Source: Agromyces lapidis (GTDB lineage: Bacteria > Actinomycetota > Actinomycetes > Actinomycetales > Microbacteriaceae). From it: a stretch of DNA of 64,000 nucleotides. This document shows positions 7,962 to 17,687 of the stretch, piece after piece. Below the pieces are notes generated by a model. That model saw only the letters and a program-made list of their open reading frames with translations. It ran no database searches and was not told the DNA's origin. The translations under genes were made by a program, and so were the position numbers. The DNA lies in assembly GCF_009749405.1 (NCBI RefSeq), contig NZ_WBIQ01000009.1, forward strand, positions 186,001-250,000. Reading direction: 5' to 3'. The stretch's first letter is position 1. The number at the start of each line of letters is the position of its first letter.

Positions 7962-8546
7962 TCACTCCGCCGCGAGCGCGAGCGGCTGCGCGAGCGGCTG
8001 CGCGAGCGGCTGCGCGAGCACCCAGTCGTCCTCGACCCGGCCGCCGACGGTGAAGTGCTTGCGCCCCGCCTTCACGAAGCCCTGCTTCTCGTAGAAGCGG
8101 ATCGCCCGCGCGTTCTCCTCGTTGACGCCGAGCCAGCAGGCGACGGCTCCCGCGGCGCGCGCCGCTTCGAGCGTCGCCGCCATGAGCGGCGCGGCAACGC
8201 CGCGGCCGTGCTCGCCGGCGCGCGTGTAGAACTTGCTGAGCTCGACGGCGGGCCTGCCTGCGACGACGGCCGCGGCATCCGCATCGCCCGGTTCGCCGCC
8301 GACGAGCATGCTGTACCCGATGAGCGATGCGGATGCCCCGCGGCCCCGCTCTGCGACGAGCACCCGCCGCTCGGCGTCCGCGAGGTACGCAGAGAAGTGC
8401 TCGGGCCGGAAGTGCCGCTCGATGAAGTCGGCGATCGCCTCGGGCGTGGTGTGCGGCGGGCAGGCCAGCGGGAAGGTTTCGGCGGCGAGGCCCGCGAGCG
8501 TGTCGACGTCGCCGGCGGTCGCGGGTCGGATCACGAGCGCGGTCAC
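7962..8546 (-). CDS. GNAT family N-acetyltransferase with a repeated C-terminal tail
   Basis: A 194-residue GNAT protein: N-terminal IRPATAGDVDTLAGLAAETF, acetyl-CoA loop GEHGRGVAAPLM (about residue 110) and the C-terminal NEENARAIRFYEKQGFVKAG motif. It would transfer an acetyl group to an unknown amine substrate. The tail ends in QPLA repeated three times, encoded by a 12-bp tandem repeat at 7979-8014, beyond the folded domain. The start is a GTG at 8546. A CAGAAT hexamer ends seven bases before it on the coding strand, so the message may be leaderless. The upstream region holds the nested palindrome at 8596-8668. Confidence 0.8.
   Translation of the reverse strand: MTALVIRPATAGDVDTLAGLAAETFPLACPPHTTPEAIADFIERHFRPEHFSAYLADAERRVLVAERGRGASASLIGYSMLVGGEPGDADAAAVVAGRPAVELSKFYTRAGEHGRGVAAPLMAATLEAARAAGAVACWLGVNEENARAIRFYEKQGFVKAGRKHFTVGGRVEDDWVLAQPLAQPLAQPLALAAE
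7979..8014. repeat. 12-bp tandem repeat, three copies, inside the acetyltransferase gene
   Basis: The unit CGAGCGGCTGCG occurs three times in a row, with partial copies on both sides. Each copy encodes one QPLA unit at the C-terminus of the acetyltransferase. Being a multiple of three, copy changes would not shift the frame, which makes it a candidate for length variation between strains. Confidence 0.85.
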
Positions 8547-8595
8547 CTCGCGATTCTGCCAGAGCGACGCGCGGCCGCGAGAAGCGCGACACCCC

Positions 8596-8668
8596 GTTTC
8601 AGGAAGACGGAAGCCCGTCAGGACGCATTCCCGAGTATCGTCCTGACAGGCATCCGAGATCCTGAAAC
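8596..8668. promoter_or_regulatory. Nested four-half-site palindrome
   Basis: Two inverted repeats are nested. The outer one is GTTTCAGGA (8596-8604) with TCCTGAAAC (8660-8668). The inner one is GTCAGGAC (8617-8624) with GTCCTGAC (8640-8647). The common core TCAGGA/TCCTGA thus appears four times, at 8599, 8618, 8641 and 8660, with spacings of 19, 23 and 19 bases. It lies upstream of the acetyltransferase start and downstream of the malate synthase stop. It could be a tandem operator or a cruciform/terminator structure; the regular half-site spacing favours an operator. Confidence 0.5.
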
Positions 8669-8794
8669 CGTGCGACGGGCGAGCGCCTGCATGGACCGCG
8701 GTGACCCGTCACGACGAACGGGCCTCCCCGACCGCTGCACCTCCGGGGTCGCCGGATGCGGTCGGGAAGGCCCTGGTCGTCGCCGGGCCGAGCC

Positions 8795-10483
<1,689 letters not shown>

Positions 10484-10507
10484 GGTGTCGTCTCCTCCGG
10501 TTCGCCG

Positions 10508-10532
10508 GCGGGCGGTGCTCAGCACCGCCCGC
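10508..10532 (-). terminator. Intercistronic hairpin between aceA and aceB
   Basis: GCGGGCGGTGCT (10508-10519) and AGCACCGCCCGC (10521-10532) are perfect inverted repeats with one base between them. In RNA this gives about a ten-pair stem with a very tight loop. It fills the gap between the isocitrate lyase stop and the malate synthase start. No T-run follows, so it may be a processing, stability or attenuation element rather than a full terminator. Confidence 0.55.
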
Positions 10533-10544
10533 TCGGCTGGCGGC

Positions 10545-11882
10545 TCAGTGGTTGAACTGTTCTTCCTCGGTCGATCCGACGAGGGCGAGGGTTGCGCTGT
10601 TGGGGTTCAGCGCGGTGGCGATCTGATCGAAGTAGCCGGTGCCGACCTCGCGCTGGTGGCGCGTGGCGGTGTAGCCGGCAGCCTCCGAGGCGAATTCGGC
10701 CTCCTGGAGTTCGACGTAGGCCGACATGTGACGCTCGTTGTAGTCCTTGGCGAGCGTGAACATGCCGTGGTTCAGGGAGTGGAAGCCCGCGAGGGTGATG
10801 AACTGGAACGCGTAGCCCATCGACGCGAGCTCGCGCTGGAACTTCGCGATCTGGTCGTCGTCGAGGTGGCTCTTCCAGTTGAAGCTCGGCGAGCAGTTGT
10901 ACGAGAGGCGCTTGCCCGGGAACTTCGCGTGCACGGCCTCGGCGAAGCGGCGCGCGAGCTCGAGGTCGGGCTCGGCCGACTCGACCCAGAGCAGGTCGGC
11001 GTACTCGGCGTAGGCGAGACCGCGGGCGATGACCGGCTCGATGCCGTTCTGCACGTTGTAGAAGCCTTCGGCGGTGCGCTCACCGGTGACGAAGGGCTTG
11101 TCGCGCTCGTCGTGGTCGCTCGTGAGGAGGGTCGCGGCGAGCGCGTCGGTGCGGGCGATGATGATCGACGGCACGCCGGCGACGTCGGCCGCGAGGCGGG
11201 CCGCGTTGATGGTGCGGATGTGCTGGCCGGTGGGGATCAGCACCTTGCCGCCCATGTGGCCGCACTTCTTCTCGCTCGCCAGCTGGTCCTCCCAGTGCAC
11301 ACCTGCCGCACCGGCCTCGATCATCTGGTGCATGAGCTCGTAGGCGTTGAGCGGACCGCCGAAGCCGGCCTCGGCGTCGGCGACGATGGGGGCCATCCAG
11401 TCGCTGATGCCGGTCTGCGACTCGTTGCCCTGCTCGATCTGGCCGGTGCGCAGCAGCGCGTTGTTGATGCGGCGCACGACCGCCGGCACCGAGTTCGCGG
11501 GGTAGAGCGACTGGTCGGGGTAGGTCTGGCCCGAGAGGTTGGCGTCGGCGGCGACCTGCCAGCCCGAGAGGTAGATGGCCTTGAGGCCCGCGCGCACCTG
11601 CTGCACCGCCTGGTTGCCGGTGAGGGCGCCGAGCGCGGCCGACCACTCGGGGTCCTCCATGCGCTCGAAGGCGTTGCCGGTGTTCTTCTGGATGTTCTCC
11701 CAGAGCTTCTCGGCGCCGCGCTTGGCGAGCGTGCGCTCCTCGCGGACCGGGCCGCGGAGGGCGATGACGTCTTCGGCGGTGTAGTCGCGCTTCACACCCT
11801 CCCAGCGGGGGTCCGCGTCCCACTCGAGCTGCAGCTCGGCCGCGGTCTGGGTCTGGTCGCCGGGGCGGTTGGGGGTGCTCAT
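10545..11882 (-). CDS. aceA: Isocitrate lyase
   Basis: A 445-residue protein matching isocitrate lyase length and motifs. The catalytic loop reads [14 protein letters not shown], the substrate motif [10 protein letters not shown] is present, and [13 protein letters not shown] and [16 protein letters not shown] are conserved family stretches. It cleaves isocitrate to glyoxylate and succinate, the first step of the glyoxylate shunt, needed when acetate, fatty acids or other acetyl-CoA sources are used. The ATG at 11882 has GAAGGAG upstream. A palindrome at 12001-12021, about 120 bp upstream, is identical in its core to one before the RamB-like regulator at 28292, suggesting direct control. Confidence 0.96.
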   Translation of the reverse strand: MSTPNRPGDQTQTAAELQLEWDADPRWEGVKRDYTAEDVIALRGPVREERTLAKRGAEKLWENIQKNTGNAFERMEDPEWSAALGALTGNQAVQQVRAGLKAIYLSGWQVAADANLSGQTYPDQSLYPANSVPAVVRRINNALLRTGQIEQGNESQTGISDWMAPIVADAEAGFGGPLNAYELMHQMIEAGAAGVHWEDQLASEKKCGHMGGKVLIPTGQHIRTINAARLAADVAGVPSIIIARTDALAATLLTSDHDERDKPFVTGERTAEGFYNVQNGIEPVIARGLAYAEYADLLWVESAEPDLELARRFAEAVHAKFPGKRLSYNCSPSFNWKSHLDDDQIAKFQRELASMGYAFQFITLAGFHSLNHGMFTLAKDYNERHMSAYVELQEAEFASEAAGYTATRHQREVGTGYFDQIATALNPNSATLALVGSTEEEQFNH

Positions 11883-12000
11883 CGTCGTGCTCCTTCGGTG
11901 CTGCGGGTGCGTTCTCCGGATGCCTCGTGGCGGGTCATCCGTTCGTCCTGAACCCATGCTGCGCCTGCCGCGACCGACCCGACCGGCGTTTCGGGGGGTG

Positions 12001-12021
12001 AACTTCTGCAGAAGTTCTGCG
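12001..12021. promoter_or_regulatory. Putative RamB/ScfR site upstream of aceA
   Basis: The perfect 16-bp palindrome AACTTCTGCAGAAGTT (12001-12016) overlaps the 13-bp near-palindrome GCAGAAGTTCTGC (12008-12020). The exact reverse complement of the latter occurs at 28232-28244, just upstream of the RamB-like regulator. In Corynebacterium, RamB binds upstream of aceA and its own gene. The conclusion that both sites are RamB operators rests on this identity plus that precedent. The site sits between aceA and the divergent PadR gene. Confidence 0.65.
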
Positions 12022-12096
12022 ACGCGGAAGAAGCATGGCCCCACGGGTCGGCGGCGTCAACCGCTCGACCGCGCTCGACCGCGCACCGCTCGCGTG

Positions 12097-12134
12097 ATAC
12101 CTTGCAGTTCTAGGTATCTAGCAGTACAAGGTAT
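12097..12134. promoter_or_regulatory. Putative PadR operator
   Basis: ATACCTTG (12097-12104) and CAAGGTAT (12127-12134) form a perfect 8-bp inverted repeat around a smaller one, CTAG-GTAT-CTAG (12110-12121). The whole ends 11 bases before the PadR start and overlaps the likely core promoter. PadR regulators commonly bind dyads of the ATAC...GTAT type and repress their own operon, so autoregulation is the natural reading. Confidence 0.65.
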
Positions 12135-12144
12135 GGAGGCGCGC

Positions 12145-12510
12145 ATGCGCATCGGCAAGGACCTCGTCGCGGCGGCCGCGACCCCGGTCGTGCTCGGCAT
12201 CCTCGCCGAGGGCGAGTCGTACGGCTACGCGATCCTGCAGCGCATCACCGCGCTCTCCGATGGCGAGCTCGAGTGGAGCGACGGCATGCTCTACCCACTG
12301 CTGCACCGGCTCGAGCGCCTCGGGCACGTGCACTCGGAGTGGCGCCAGGCCGATTCGGGCCGCCCGCGCAAGCAGTACCGGCTGAGCGAGCAGGGCGCAG
12401 CGGTGCTCGCCGAGCAGCGCAGGCAGTGGTCGGTCGTCGGCGACGTGCTGAGCAAGGTCTGGCCCGACGACGGCGGCCCGCGACTGCGCCTCGCCCTCGG
12501 GGAGGCCTGA
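12145..12510 (+). CDS. PadR family transcriptional regulator
   Basis: A 121-residue PadR winged-helix protein. Key stretches are LGILAEGESYGYAILQRI, the recognition region EWSDGMLYPLLHRLERLG, and the wing GRPRKQYRLSEQGAAVL. The ATG at 12145 is chosen because GGAGG lies five bases before it; an ATG at 12133 would itself contain that Shine-Dalgarno sequence. The next gene starts one base after the stop, a membrane protein with a permease-prefix-like N-terminus, the usual operon partner of such regulators. Repression through the dyad at 12097-12134 is likely; the inducer is unknown. Confidence 0.88.
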   Translation: MRIGKDLVAAAATPVVLGILAEGESYGYAILQRITALSDGELEWSDGMLYPLLHRLERLGHVHSEWRQADSGRPRKQYRLSEQGAAVLAEQRRQWSVVGDVLSKVWPDDGGPRLRLALGEA

Positions 12511-12511
12511 C

Positions 12512-13948
12512 ATGCCCATCGACGCACCCCGCGACCTGCCCACCGATCTCGACGCGCTCTTCGCCTCGTGGCGCAGGTGGATGCAGCGCCACGACGCCGT
12601 GAACGCCGCCGACCTCGCCGAACTCGAGAGCCACCTCTCCGACGCCGTCGACCACTTCGTCGCCGTGGGACTCGCGCCCGACGAGGCATTCCTCGTGGCG
12701 GTGAAGCGCCTCGGCGCCACCGACGAGCTGTCGCGCGAGTACGCCCGCGAGCACTCCGAGCGGCTCTGGAAGCAGCTCGCGCTGACGGGCGACGGCGCCG
12801 CGGACGACGCCGAGCAGGAGGACGCGGGCCGACCGCTCGCATTCCACCGGCGGGCGAACGGCCTCGCCGTCGCGCTGGGGCTCGGCGCCGGGGCGGGCCT
12901 CGCCGTGAAGGCCGTGAACCTCGCGACCGACGACCCCTCGCAGGTCGTGCTGAACAGCGCTGTCATCGTGCTGCCGTTCCTCGCGCTCTGGTTCGCGTGG
13001 CGCCGGCGGCCCTCGCTCGGCATGCTCGCGATCGTGGGCGCCGTCTTCCTCGGCACCGGGCTCGCGCTGAACCTCTACCCGTTCGCGGTCCCCCAGCCGG
13101 CGGTCGGCACCGAGATCGCCGGGATCGCCGCGGCGACCGAGATCATCGCGATGCTCGGCTCGTTCGTCGCGCTCTGGCTCACCGTCGGCCTCGCGTACGC
13201 CGGCGACGGCTGGCGCGACGAGCGCACACGCATGGACTTCATCAGGTTCAGCGGCGAGTGGTTCGTCTACTACCTGCTGATCGCGCTCGGCGGCGGCGCG
13301 CTCTCCGCCCTGACCGTCGCGGTGTTCTCGTCGATCGGCGTCGACGTGGCGCAGTTCGTCGGCGAATGGGTGCTGCCGCTCGGCGCGGCGGGCGCGGTGC
13401 TCGTCGCGGCATGGCTCGTCGGGGCCAAGCAGCGCGTGATCGAGAACATCGCGCCGGTGCTCACGAAGGTCTTCACCCCGCTGTTCACGCTCATGCTGCT
13501 CGCGCTCGTCGTGGCCGCGATCATGCAGTGGAACCTCGTGGACGTGAGCCGCGACCTGCTCATCGCCTTCGACCTCGTGCTCGTCGTGGTCGTCGGTCTG
13601 CTCGTCTACTCGATCTCGGCCCGCGATCCGCTGCTCGCCCCGGGCTGGTACGACCGGCTGCAGGCCCTGATGCTCGCGAGCGCCCTCGTGCTCGACGCGA
13701 TCGTGCTCGTCGCGATGATCGGGCGCACGGGCGAGTTCGGCTTCAGCGCGAACAAGACCGCCTCGCTCGGGGTGAACCTGATCCTGCTCGTCAACCTCGC
13801 CTGGGCCCTGCGCCTGCAGCTCGGCTTCCTGCGCCGCCGAACCGGCTTCGCCGCGCTCGAACGGTGGCAGACCGCGATGCTCCCGGTGTACTTCGCCTGG
13901 GCCGCGATCCTCGTGGTCGTCTTCCCGCCGGTGTTCGACTTCGCCTGA
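12512..13948 (+). CDS. Permease-prefix-domain membrane protein in the PadR operon
   Basis: A 478-residue protein. The first 95 residues are soluble and helical (LASWRRWMQRHDAV-type sequence, then LESHLSDAVDHFV and DEAFLVAVKRLG), resembling permease prefix domain 1. About ten hydrophobic segments follow (residues 110-478). Such PadR-linked membrane proteins are widespread; they may act in envelope stress or transport, but no reaction is known. It begins one base after the PadR stop, so co-transcription and coupling are expected. It converges on the histidine kinase gene with a 42-bp gap. Confidence 0.7.
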   Translation: MPIDAPRDLPTDLDALFASWRRWMQRHDAVNAADLAELESHLSDAVDHFVAVGLAPDEAFLVAVKRLGATDELSREYAREHSERLWKQLALTGDGAADDAEQEDAGRPLAFHRRANGLAVALGLGAGAGLAVKAVNLATDDPSQVVLNSAVIVLPFLALWFAWRRRPSLGMLAIVGAVFLGTGLALNLYPFAVPQPAVGTEIAGIAAATEIIAMLGSFVALWLTVGLAYAGDGWRDERTRMDFIRFSGEWFVYYLLIALGGGALSALTVAVFSSIGVDVAQFVGEWVLPLGAAGAVLVAAWLVGAKQRVIENIAPVLTKVFTPLFTLMLLALVVAAIMQWNLVDVSRDLLIAFDLVLVVVVGLLVYSISARDPLLAPGWYDRLQALMLASALVLDAIVLVAMIGRTGEFGFSANKTASLGVNLILLVNLAWALRLQLGFLRRRTGFAALERWQTAMLPVYFAWAAILVVVFPPVFDFA

Positions 13949-13990
13949 GCGAGGCGGGCGGCGCCGACGAGCCGTCCGCTCCGCTCGGCG

Positions 13991-15220
13991 TCACCGCGGG
14001 AGGCGCACGACCGCTCGCAGGCCCCCGCCCGCTCGCGGCGAGAGTTCGAGCTCGGCCCCATGGCGTGCCGCGATCGCCGCGACGATCGAGAGGCCGAGCC
14101 CACGGCCTCGGTCGGCCGCGTCGCGCGTGCGCCCGCCGCCCCGCGTGAACGGCGCGGTGAGGGTCGCTACGGTCGCGGCATCGAGCTCGGTCCCGCTGTT
14201 CTCGACCCGGAGGAGGGGCATCGGCCCCGTGGCATCCGTCGTCACCGTCACGAAACCGCCCCGCTCGTTGTGACGGATCGCGTTCTGCACGAGGTTGACG
14301 GCGAGCTGTCGCAGCAGCACCTCGTCGCCCTCGACGAACGACGTCCCTGGCGCAGCCGACCGCGTCAGCCGCACTCCCGCCGCTTCCGCCTCGGCTCGCG
14401 ACTCGTCGACGACGGATGCCGCGACGGCGGCGAGGTCGACCGGTCCGAAGGCGCCGGACTCCGTCGACTCGAGCTCGGAGAGGTCGAGCAGCGCCTCGAC
14501 GGTCGCGATGCTCCGTTCGTTCATCTCCCGCAGCCGCTCGAGCAGCTGCGCGTCGGCCGTCGCCCGAGCGTTCAGCGCCACGTCGAGCATCGTCCGCGTC
14601 GTCGCGAGCGGGGTGCGCAGCTCGTGCGAGGCGTTCGCGGCGAAGCGTCGATCGGCGTTCGCCGAGCGCTCGAGCGCATCGAGCATGCCGTCGAAGGTGT
14701 CGGCGAGATCGGTGATCTCGTCGCGCGGCCCGGCGAGGGCGATGCGGTGGTCGAGGTGACCGCGCGAGGCGCGATGCGCGGCGACGTTCACCTCCTGGAG
14801 CGGGCGCAGCATCCGGCCGGCGACGAACCAACCGGCCCAGGCGCCGCCGGCCGCGAGCAGTGCGAGCGCGCCCACCGACACCCAGAGCAGCAGCTGCAGG
14901 ATGTCGGCGCGCGAACTCACGACGACGGCCGCCTCGGTCGAGGCGGCGAGGAGCCCCGGGTCGGAGAGCGGCTCGGCGGGCACCGCGAATCCGGTCGGCA
15001 CGTCGGCGGGGGTCGCCTGCATCGCCGGCGTCATCGTCGACGCCGGCGTCGAGGCGGACGTCGAGGCGAACTCGTAGCTCGGCACCAGACCGACGACGAA
15101 CGCGACGATCACGAGCAGCACGGCCCCGGCGGTGGTGAGCAGCAGGGCGTACGTCAGCGCCAGCCGCGCGCGCACGGTCAGGCGGTAGGTACGGGGCACG
15201 GATGCGACGGGCTCAGCCAT
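13991..15220 (-). CDS. Sensor histidine kinase
   Basis: A 409-residue HAMP-type sensor kinase. It has two membrane segments (about residues 18-40 and 118-140) flanking a Ser/Thr/Ala-rich extracellular loop, then a HAMP linker. The H-box is NASHELRTPLATTRT, with His as the phosphorylated residue; the N-box is NLVQNAIRHN, and the ATP-lid glycines are in RGRGLGLSIV. Its ATG overlaps the end of the response regulator gene by eight bases, so the two are coupled. The pair is divergent from an envelope ABC cassette starting at 16036, which is likely its target. The short extracytoplasmic loop suggests sensing of an envelope-active compound. Confidence 0.9.
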   Translation of the reverse strand: MAEPVASVPRTYRLTVRARLALTYALLLTTAGAVLLVIVAFVVGLVPSYEFASTSASTPASTMTPAMQATPADVPTGFAVPAEPLSDPGLLAASTEAAVVVSSRADILQLLLWVSVGALALLAAGGAWAGWFVAGRMLRPLQEVNVAAHRASRGHLDHRIALAGPRDEITDLADTFDGMLDALERSANADRRFAANASHELRTPLATTRTMLDVALNARATADAQLLERLREMNERSIATVEALLDLSELESTESGAFGPVDLAAVAASVVDESRAEAEAAGVRLTRSAAPGTSFVEGDEVLLRQLAVNLVQNAIRHNERGGFVTVTTDATGPMPLLRVENSGTELDAATVATLTAPFTRGGGRTRDAADRGRGLGLSIVAAIAARHGAELELSPRAGGGLRAVVRLPR

Positions 15221-15881
15221 GCGCCACGTCGATCGCGTAGCCCGAGCCGGGGTCGGTGCGGATCATCCACGGCTCGCCGAGCTTGCGCCGGAGGGTCGAG
15301 ATCGTCACCTTCACCGAGTTCGTGAACGGGTTCGCGTTCTCGTCCCACGCCTTCTCGAGCAGCGTCTCGGCGCTCACGACGCCGCCGCCGGCGCGCATCA
15401 GCACTTCGAGCACCGAGAACTCCTTGCGGCTGAGGCGAACGAAGCGCCCGTCGCGGAAGACCTCGCGCCGGAACGGGTCGAGCGTCACCCCGGCGGCCTC
15501 GAGCTGCGGCGGCAGCGCCGAGAACCGGCGGCGTCCGAGCGCGCGCACGCGCGCCACGAGCTCGGGGAACTCGAACGGCTTCGCCAGGTAGTCGTCGGCG
15601 CCGAGCTCGAAGCCCTCGACCTTGTCGCCCAACCGACGGGCCGCCGTGAGCATGAGGATCGCCGGGCGCGTCTCGCGCGCCACGAGCATGCGGCACACCT
15701 CGTCGCCGTGCACGCCGGGGAGATCACGGTCGAGCAGCACGACGTCGTACTCGTTGACGTCGATGCTGAAGAGCGCGGATTCGCCGTCGGCGGCGACATC
15801 CGCGGCGATCGCCTCGAGCGCGAGCCCCGCGCGCACCGCCTCGGCGAGGTAGGGCTCATCCTCCACGATCAGCACGCGCAC
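15213..15881 (-). CDS. OmpR-family response regulator
   Basis: A 222-residue two-domain regulator. The receiver domain starts VRVLIVEDEP, with a likely phospho-acceptor Asp in VVLLDRDLPG and the conserved Lys in LAKPFEFPEL. The C-terminal winged helix contains KVTISTLRRKLGEPW and DPGSGYAID. The GTG at 15881 is chosen because GAAGGAAG precedes it; an ATG at 15908 would put that sequence inside the gene. It is first in an operon with the histidine kinase and divergent from the lipoprotein/ABC cassette, whose transcription it probably controls. Confidence 0.9.
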   Translation of the reverse strand: MRVLIVEDEPYLAEAVRAGLALEAIAADVAADGESALFSIDVNEYDVVLLDRDLPGVHGDEVCRMLVARETRPAILMLTAARRLGDKVEGFELGADDYLAKPFEFPELVARVRALGRRRFSALPPQLEAAGVTLDPFRREVFRDGRFVRLSRKEFSVLEVLMRAGGGVVSAETLLEKAWDENANPFTNSVKVTISTLRRKLGEPWMIRTDPGSGYAIDVAHG

Positions 15882-16035
15882 GATTCCACTTCCTTCGGTC
15901 TGCGGCATCCGGAGGTTCCATCACACCCCGCGGGGCATAAGGAAAAGGTCAGTGCCACCTTTTACCTCACTACGACCGCGCTGGGAGTGTGCTGGGACCC
16001 GCGCACGATCACCGCGCGATCGAAAGGACACCCCG

Positions 16036-16575
16036 ATGACCACACGAACTTCCCGCGGCGCCCGCGCCCGTCTCGCCCTCACCGGCATCGGCCTGCTGCT
16101 CGCCCTCACGGCGTGCACCGGCGCACCGAGCGGCGGCGACTCCGCCGAGCTGAAGTCGGGCGGCGAGGACGCCGCCTACGAGGAGTGGTCGGCCGACTTC
16201 GTCTCCTGCATGAAGGACGAGGGCGTCGACATCCAGATGGCCACGGCATCGGGCGGCGGCGACACGAGCGATTCGAGCGATGCCGTCGATCCCGACGAGA
16301 TCGATCCCGAGGCGATGGCCGCGGCCGAGCGCACGTGCATCGACAAGCTCGGCGAGCCGCCCGCCGTACCCGGCATGCCCGACGCCGAGGAGATGAACGA
16401 GGCCACGCTGCGCTTCTCCGCGTGCATGCGCGACCGCGGCTACGACTACCCCGATCCCGAGATCTCGGCCGACGGCTCGGTCGGCATGACCGAGGCGATG
16501 TCGATCGACGAGTTCGACCCCGCCGACATCGACGCCTGCACCGAGCAGGCCGACTACCCGAAGATGGAGCAGTAG
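16036..16575 (+). CDS. Secreted lipoprotein with duplicated C-M-[KR]-D motif
   Basis: A 179-residue lipoprotein: basic N-terminus, hydrophobic stretch LALTGIGLLLALTACTG and lipobox L-T-A-C. The mature part contains two related units, WSADFVSCMKDEGVD and RFSACMRDRGYDYPDPE, that is F-x-x-C-M-[KR]-D-x-G-x-D twice, plus two further cysteines (RTCIDK, DACTEQ), so two disulfides are possible. Small actinobacterial lipoproteins of this style often precede MacAB-like ABC genes. The ATG at 16036 has AAAGGA upstream. The stop overlaps the next GTG by one base (TAGTG). It is probably an outer-face accessory or sensor for the ABC cassette. Confidence 0.7.
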   Translation: MTTRTSRGARARLALTGIGLLLALTACTGAPSGGDSAELKSGGEDAAYEEWSADFVSCMKDEGVDIQMATASGGGDTSDSSDAVDPDEIDPEAMAAAERTCIDKLGEPPAVPGMPDAEEMNEATLRFSACMRDRGYDYPDPEISADGSVGMTEAMSIDEFDPADIDACTEQADYPKMEQ

Positions 16576-17687
16576 TGGCGAGCGAGCAGTCGACGACGAC
16601 GACGGATGCCACGGCCACCTCGCCGACCCGACGTCGCCGTGCCCCCTGGCTCATCGCAGGCGCCGGCATCGCCGTGCTCGGCATCGCCGGCGGAGTGCTC
16701 GCGGCGACCATTCCCGCGCCGGCTGCGGATGACCGCGATGAGAAGCGGGCCACCGAGGTCGCGACCACGCCCGTCACGCGCGGCGACCTCACCGAGCGGG
16801 TCCGGCTGACGGGGCGCCTCGGCTACGGCGGATCGAGGGAGCTCGGCACGAGCCTCGGAGGGACGATCACCTGGCTGCCCGGCGTCGGCACGGTGCTCGA
16901 TCGCGGCGCCACGATCTTCCGCGTCGACGACGACCCCGTCGTGCTGTTCCTCGGCGAACTGCCGGCGTGGCGGGCGTTCTCCGAGGGCATGGAGGACGGG
17001 CCCGACGTGCGGCAGCTCGAGGAGAACCTCGCGGCCCTCGGATTCTTCGACCGCGAGCCCGACGAGGAGTTCGCCTGGTCGACCGCGGCGGCGATCGAGG
17101 ACTGGCAGGAGTCACTCGGGCTCGAGGAGACGGGCGCGATCGACCTCGGCCGCATCGTCTTCGCTCCCGAGTCGCTGCGCGTCGCCGAGCAGAAGCTGAA
17201 GCCGGGATCCCCGGCCGGTTCCGCCGTGATCTCCGTCACCGGCACGGCGAAGCGCGTGAGCGTCTTCCTCGCGCCGAATCTCGAGTCGATCGCGCCCGTC
17301 GGCACGAAGGTGCAGATCACGCTGCCGGGAGGCGCCACGGCGCCGGGCACGGTGAGCGCCGTCGGCACGCCGGTCGAGCAGGACGACGACGAGGGCGGCA
17401 AGAAGCTGAAGCTGCCGGTCACGATCACGCTCGACGATGCAGCCGCCGCGGACGGGCTCGACGATGTCGGGGTGAGCGGAGAGCTCACCGCGGTGCGTCG
17501 GGAGGACGCGCTCATGGTGCCCGTCACCGCGCTCCTCGCCCGCACGGGCGGCGGATTCTCGGTCGAGGTCGTGACGAAGGGCGAGGTCGCCGCCGTTCCG
17601 GTCGAACTCGGGCTGTTCGCCGACGGGCTCGTCGAGGTCACCGACGGCGAGCTCGAGGCGGGCGACGAGGTCGTGGTGCCGGAATGA
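16575..17687 (+). CDS. Peptidoglycan-binding periplasmic adaptor (HlyD/MacA-like) of an ABC cassette
   Basis: A 370-residue membrane-anchored protein. One membrane segment (about 25-45) follows a Thr-rich cytosolic N-terminus. A beta-barrel/lipoyl-like segment follows ([22 protein letters not shown]). A peptidoglycan-binding-type helical region comes next ([33 protein letters not shown]). The C-terminal half has adaptor-type beta domains ending [11 protein letters not shown]. It would link the ABC permease to the cell wall or substrate outside the membrane. GTG 16575 overlaps the lipoprotein stop, and its own TGA overlaps the ATPase start (ATGA), so all four genes are coupled. Confidence 0.8.
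   Translation: MASEQSTTTTDATATSPTRRRRAPWLIAGAGIAVLGIAGGVLAATIPAPAADDRDEKRATEVATTPVTRGDLTERVRLTGRLGYGGSRELGTSLGGTITWLPGVGTVLDRGATIFRVDDDPVVLFLGELPAWRAFSEGMEDGPDVRQLEENLAALGFFDREPDEEFAWSTAAAIEDWQESLGLEETGAIDLGRIVFAPESLRVAEQKLKPGSPAGSAVISVTGTAKRVSVFLAPNLESIAPVGTKVQITLPGGATAPGTVSAVGTPVEQDDDEGGKKLKLPVTITLDDAAAADGLDDVGVSGELTAVRREDALMVPVTALLARTGGGFSVEVVTKGEVAAVPVELGLFADGLVEVTDGELEAGDEVVVPE

Noticed and set aside
7979-8014. CRISPR-like array
   Set aside because: The repeats are contiguous 12-mers inside a coding region without spacers; no other region shows regularly spaced direct repeats and no cas gene is present.
12001-12016. AACTTCTGCAGAAGTT as a restriction-like or recombination site
   Set aside because: Its 13-bp overlap partner recurs exactly before the RamB-like gene, so a regulatory reading is simpler. 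No integrase or att duplication is nearby.
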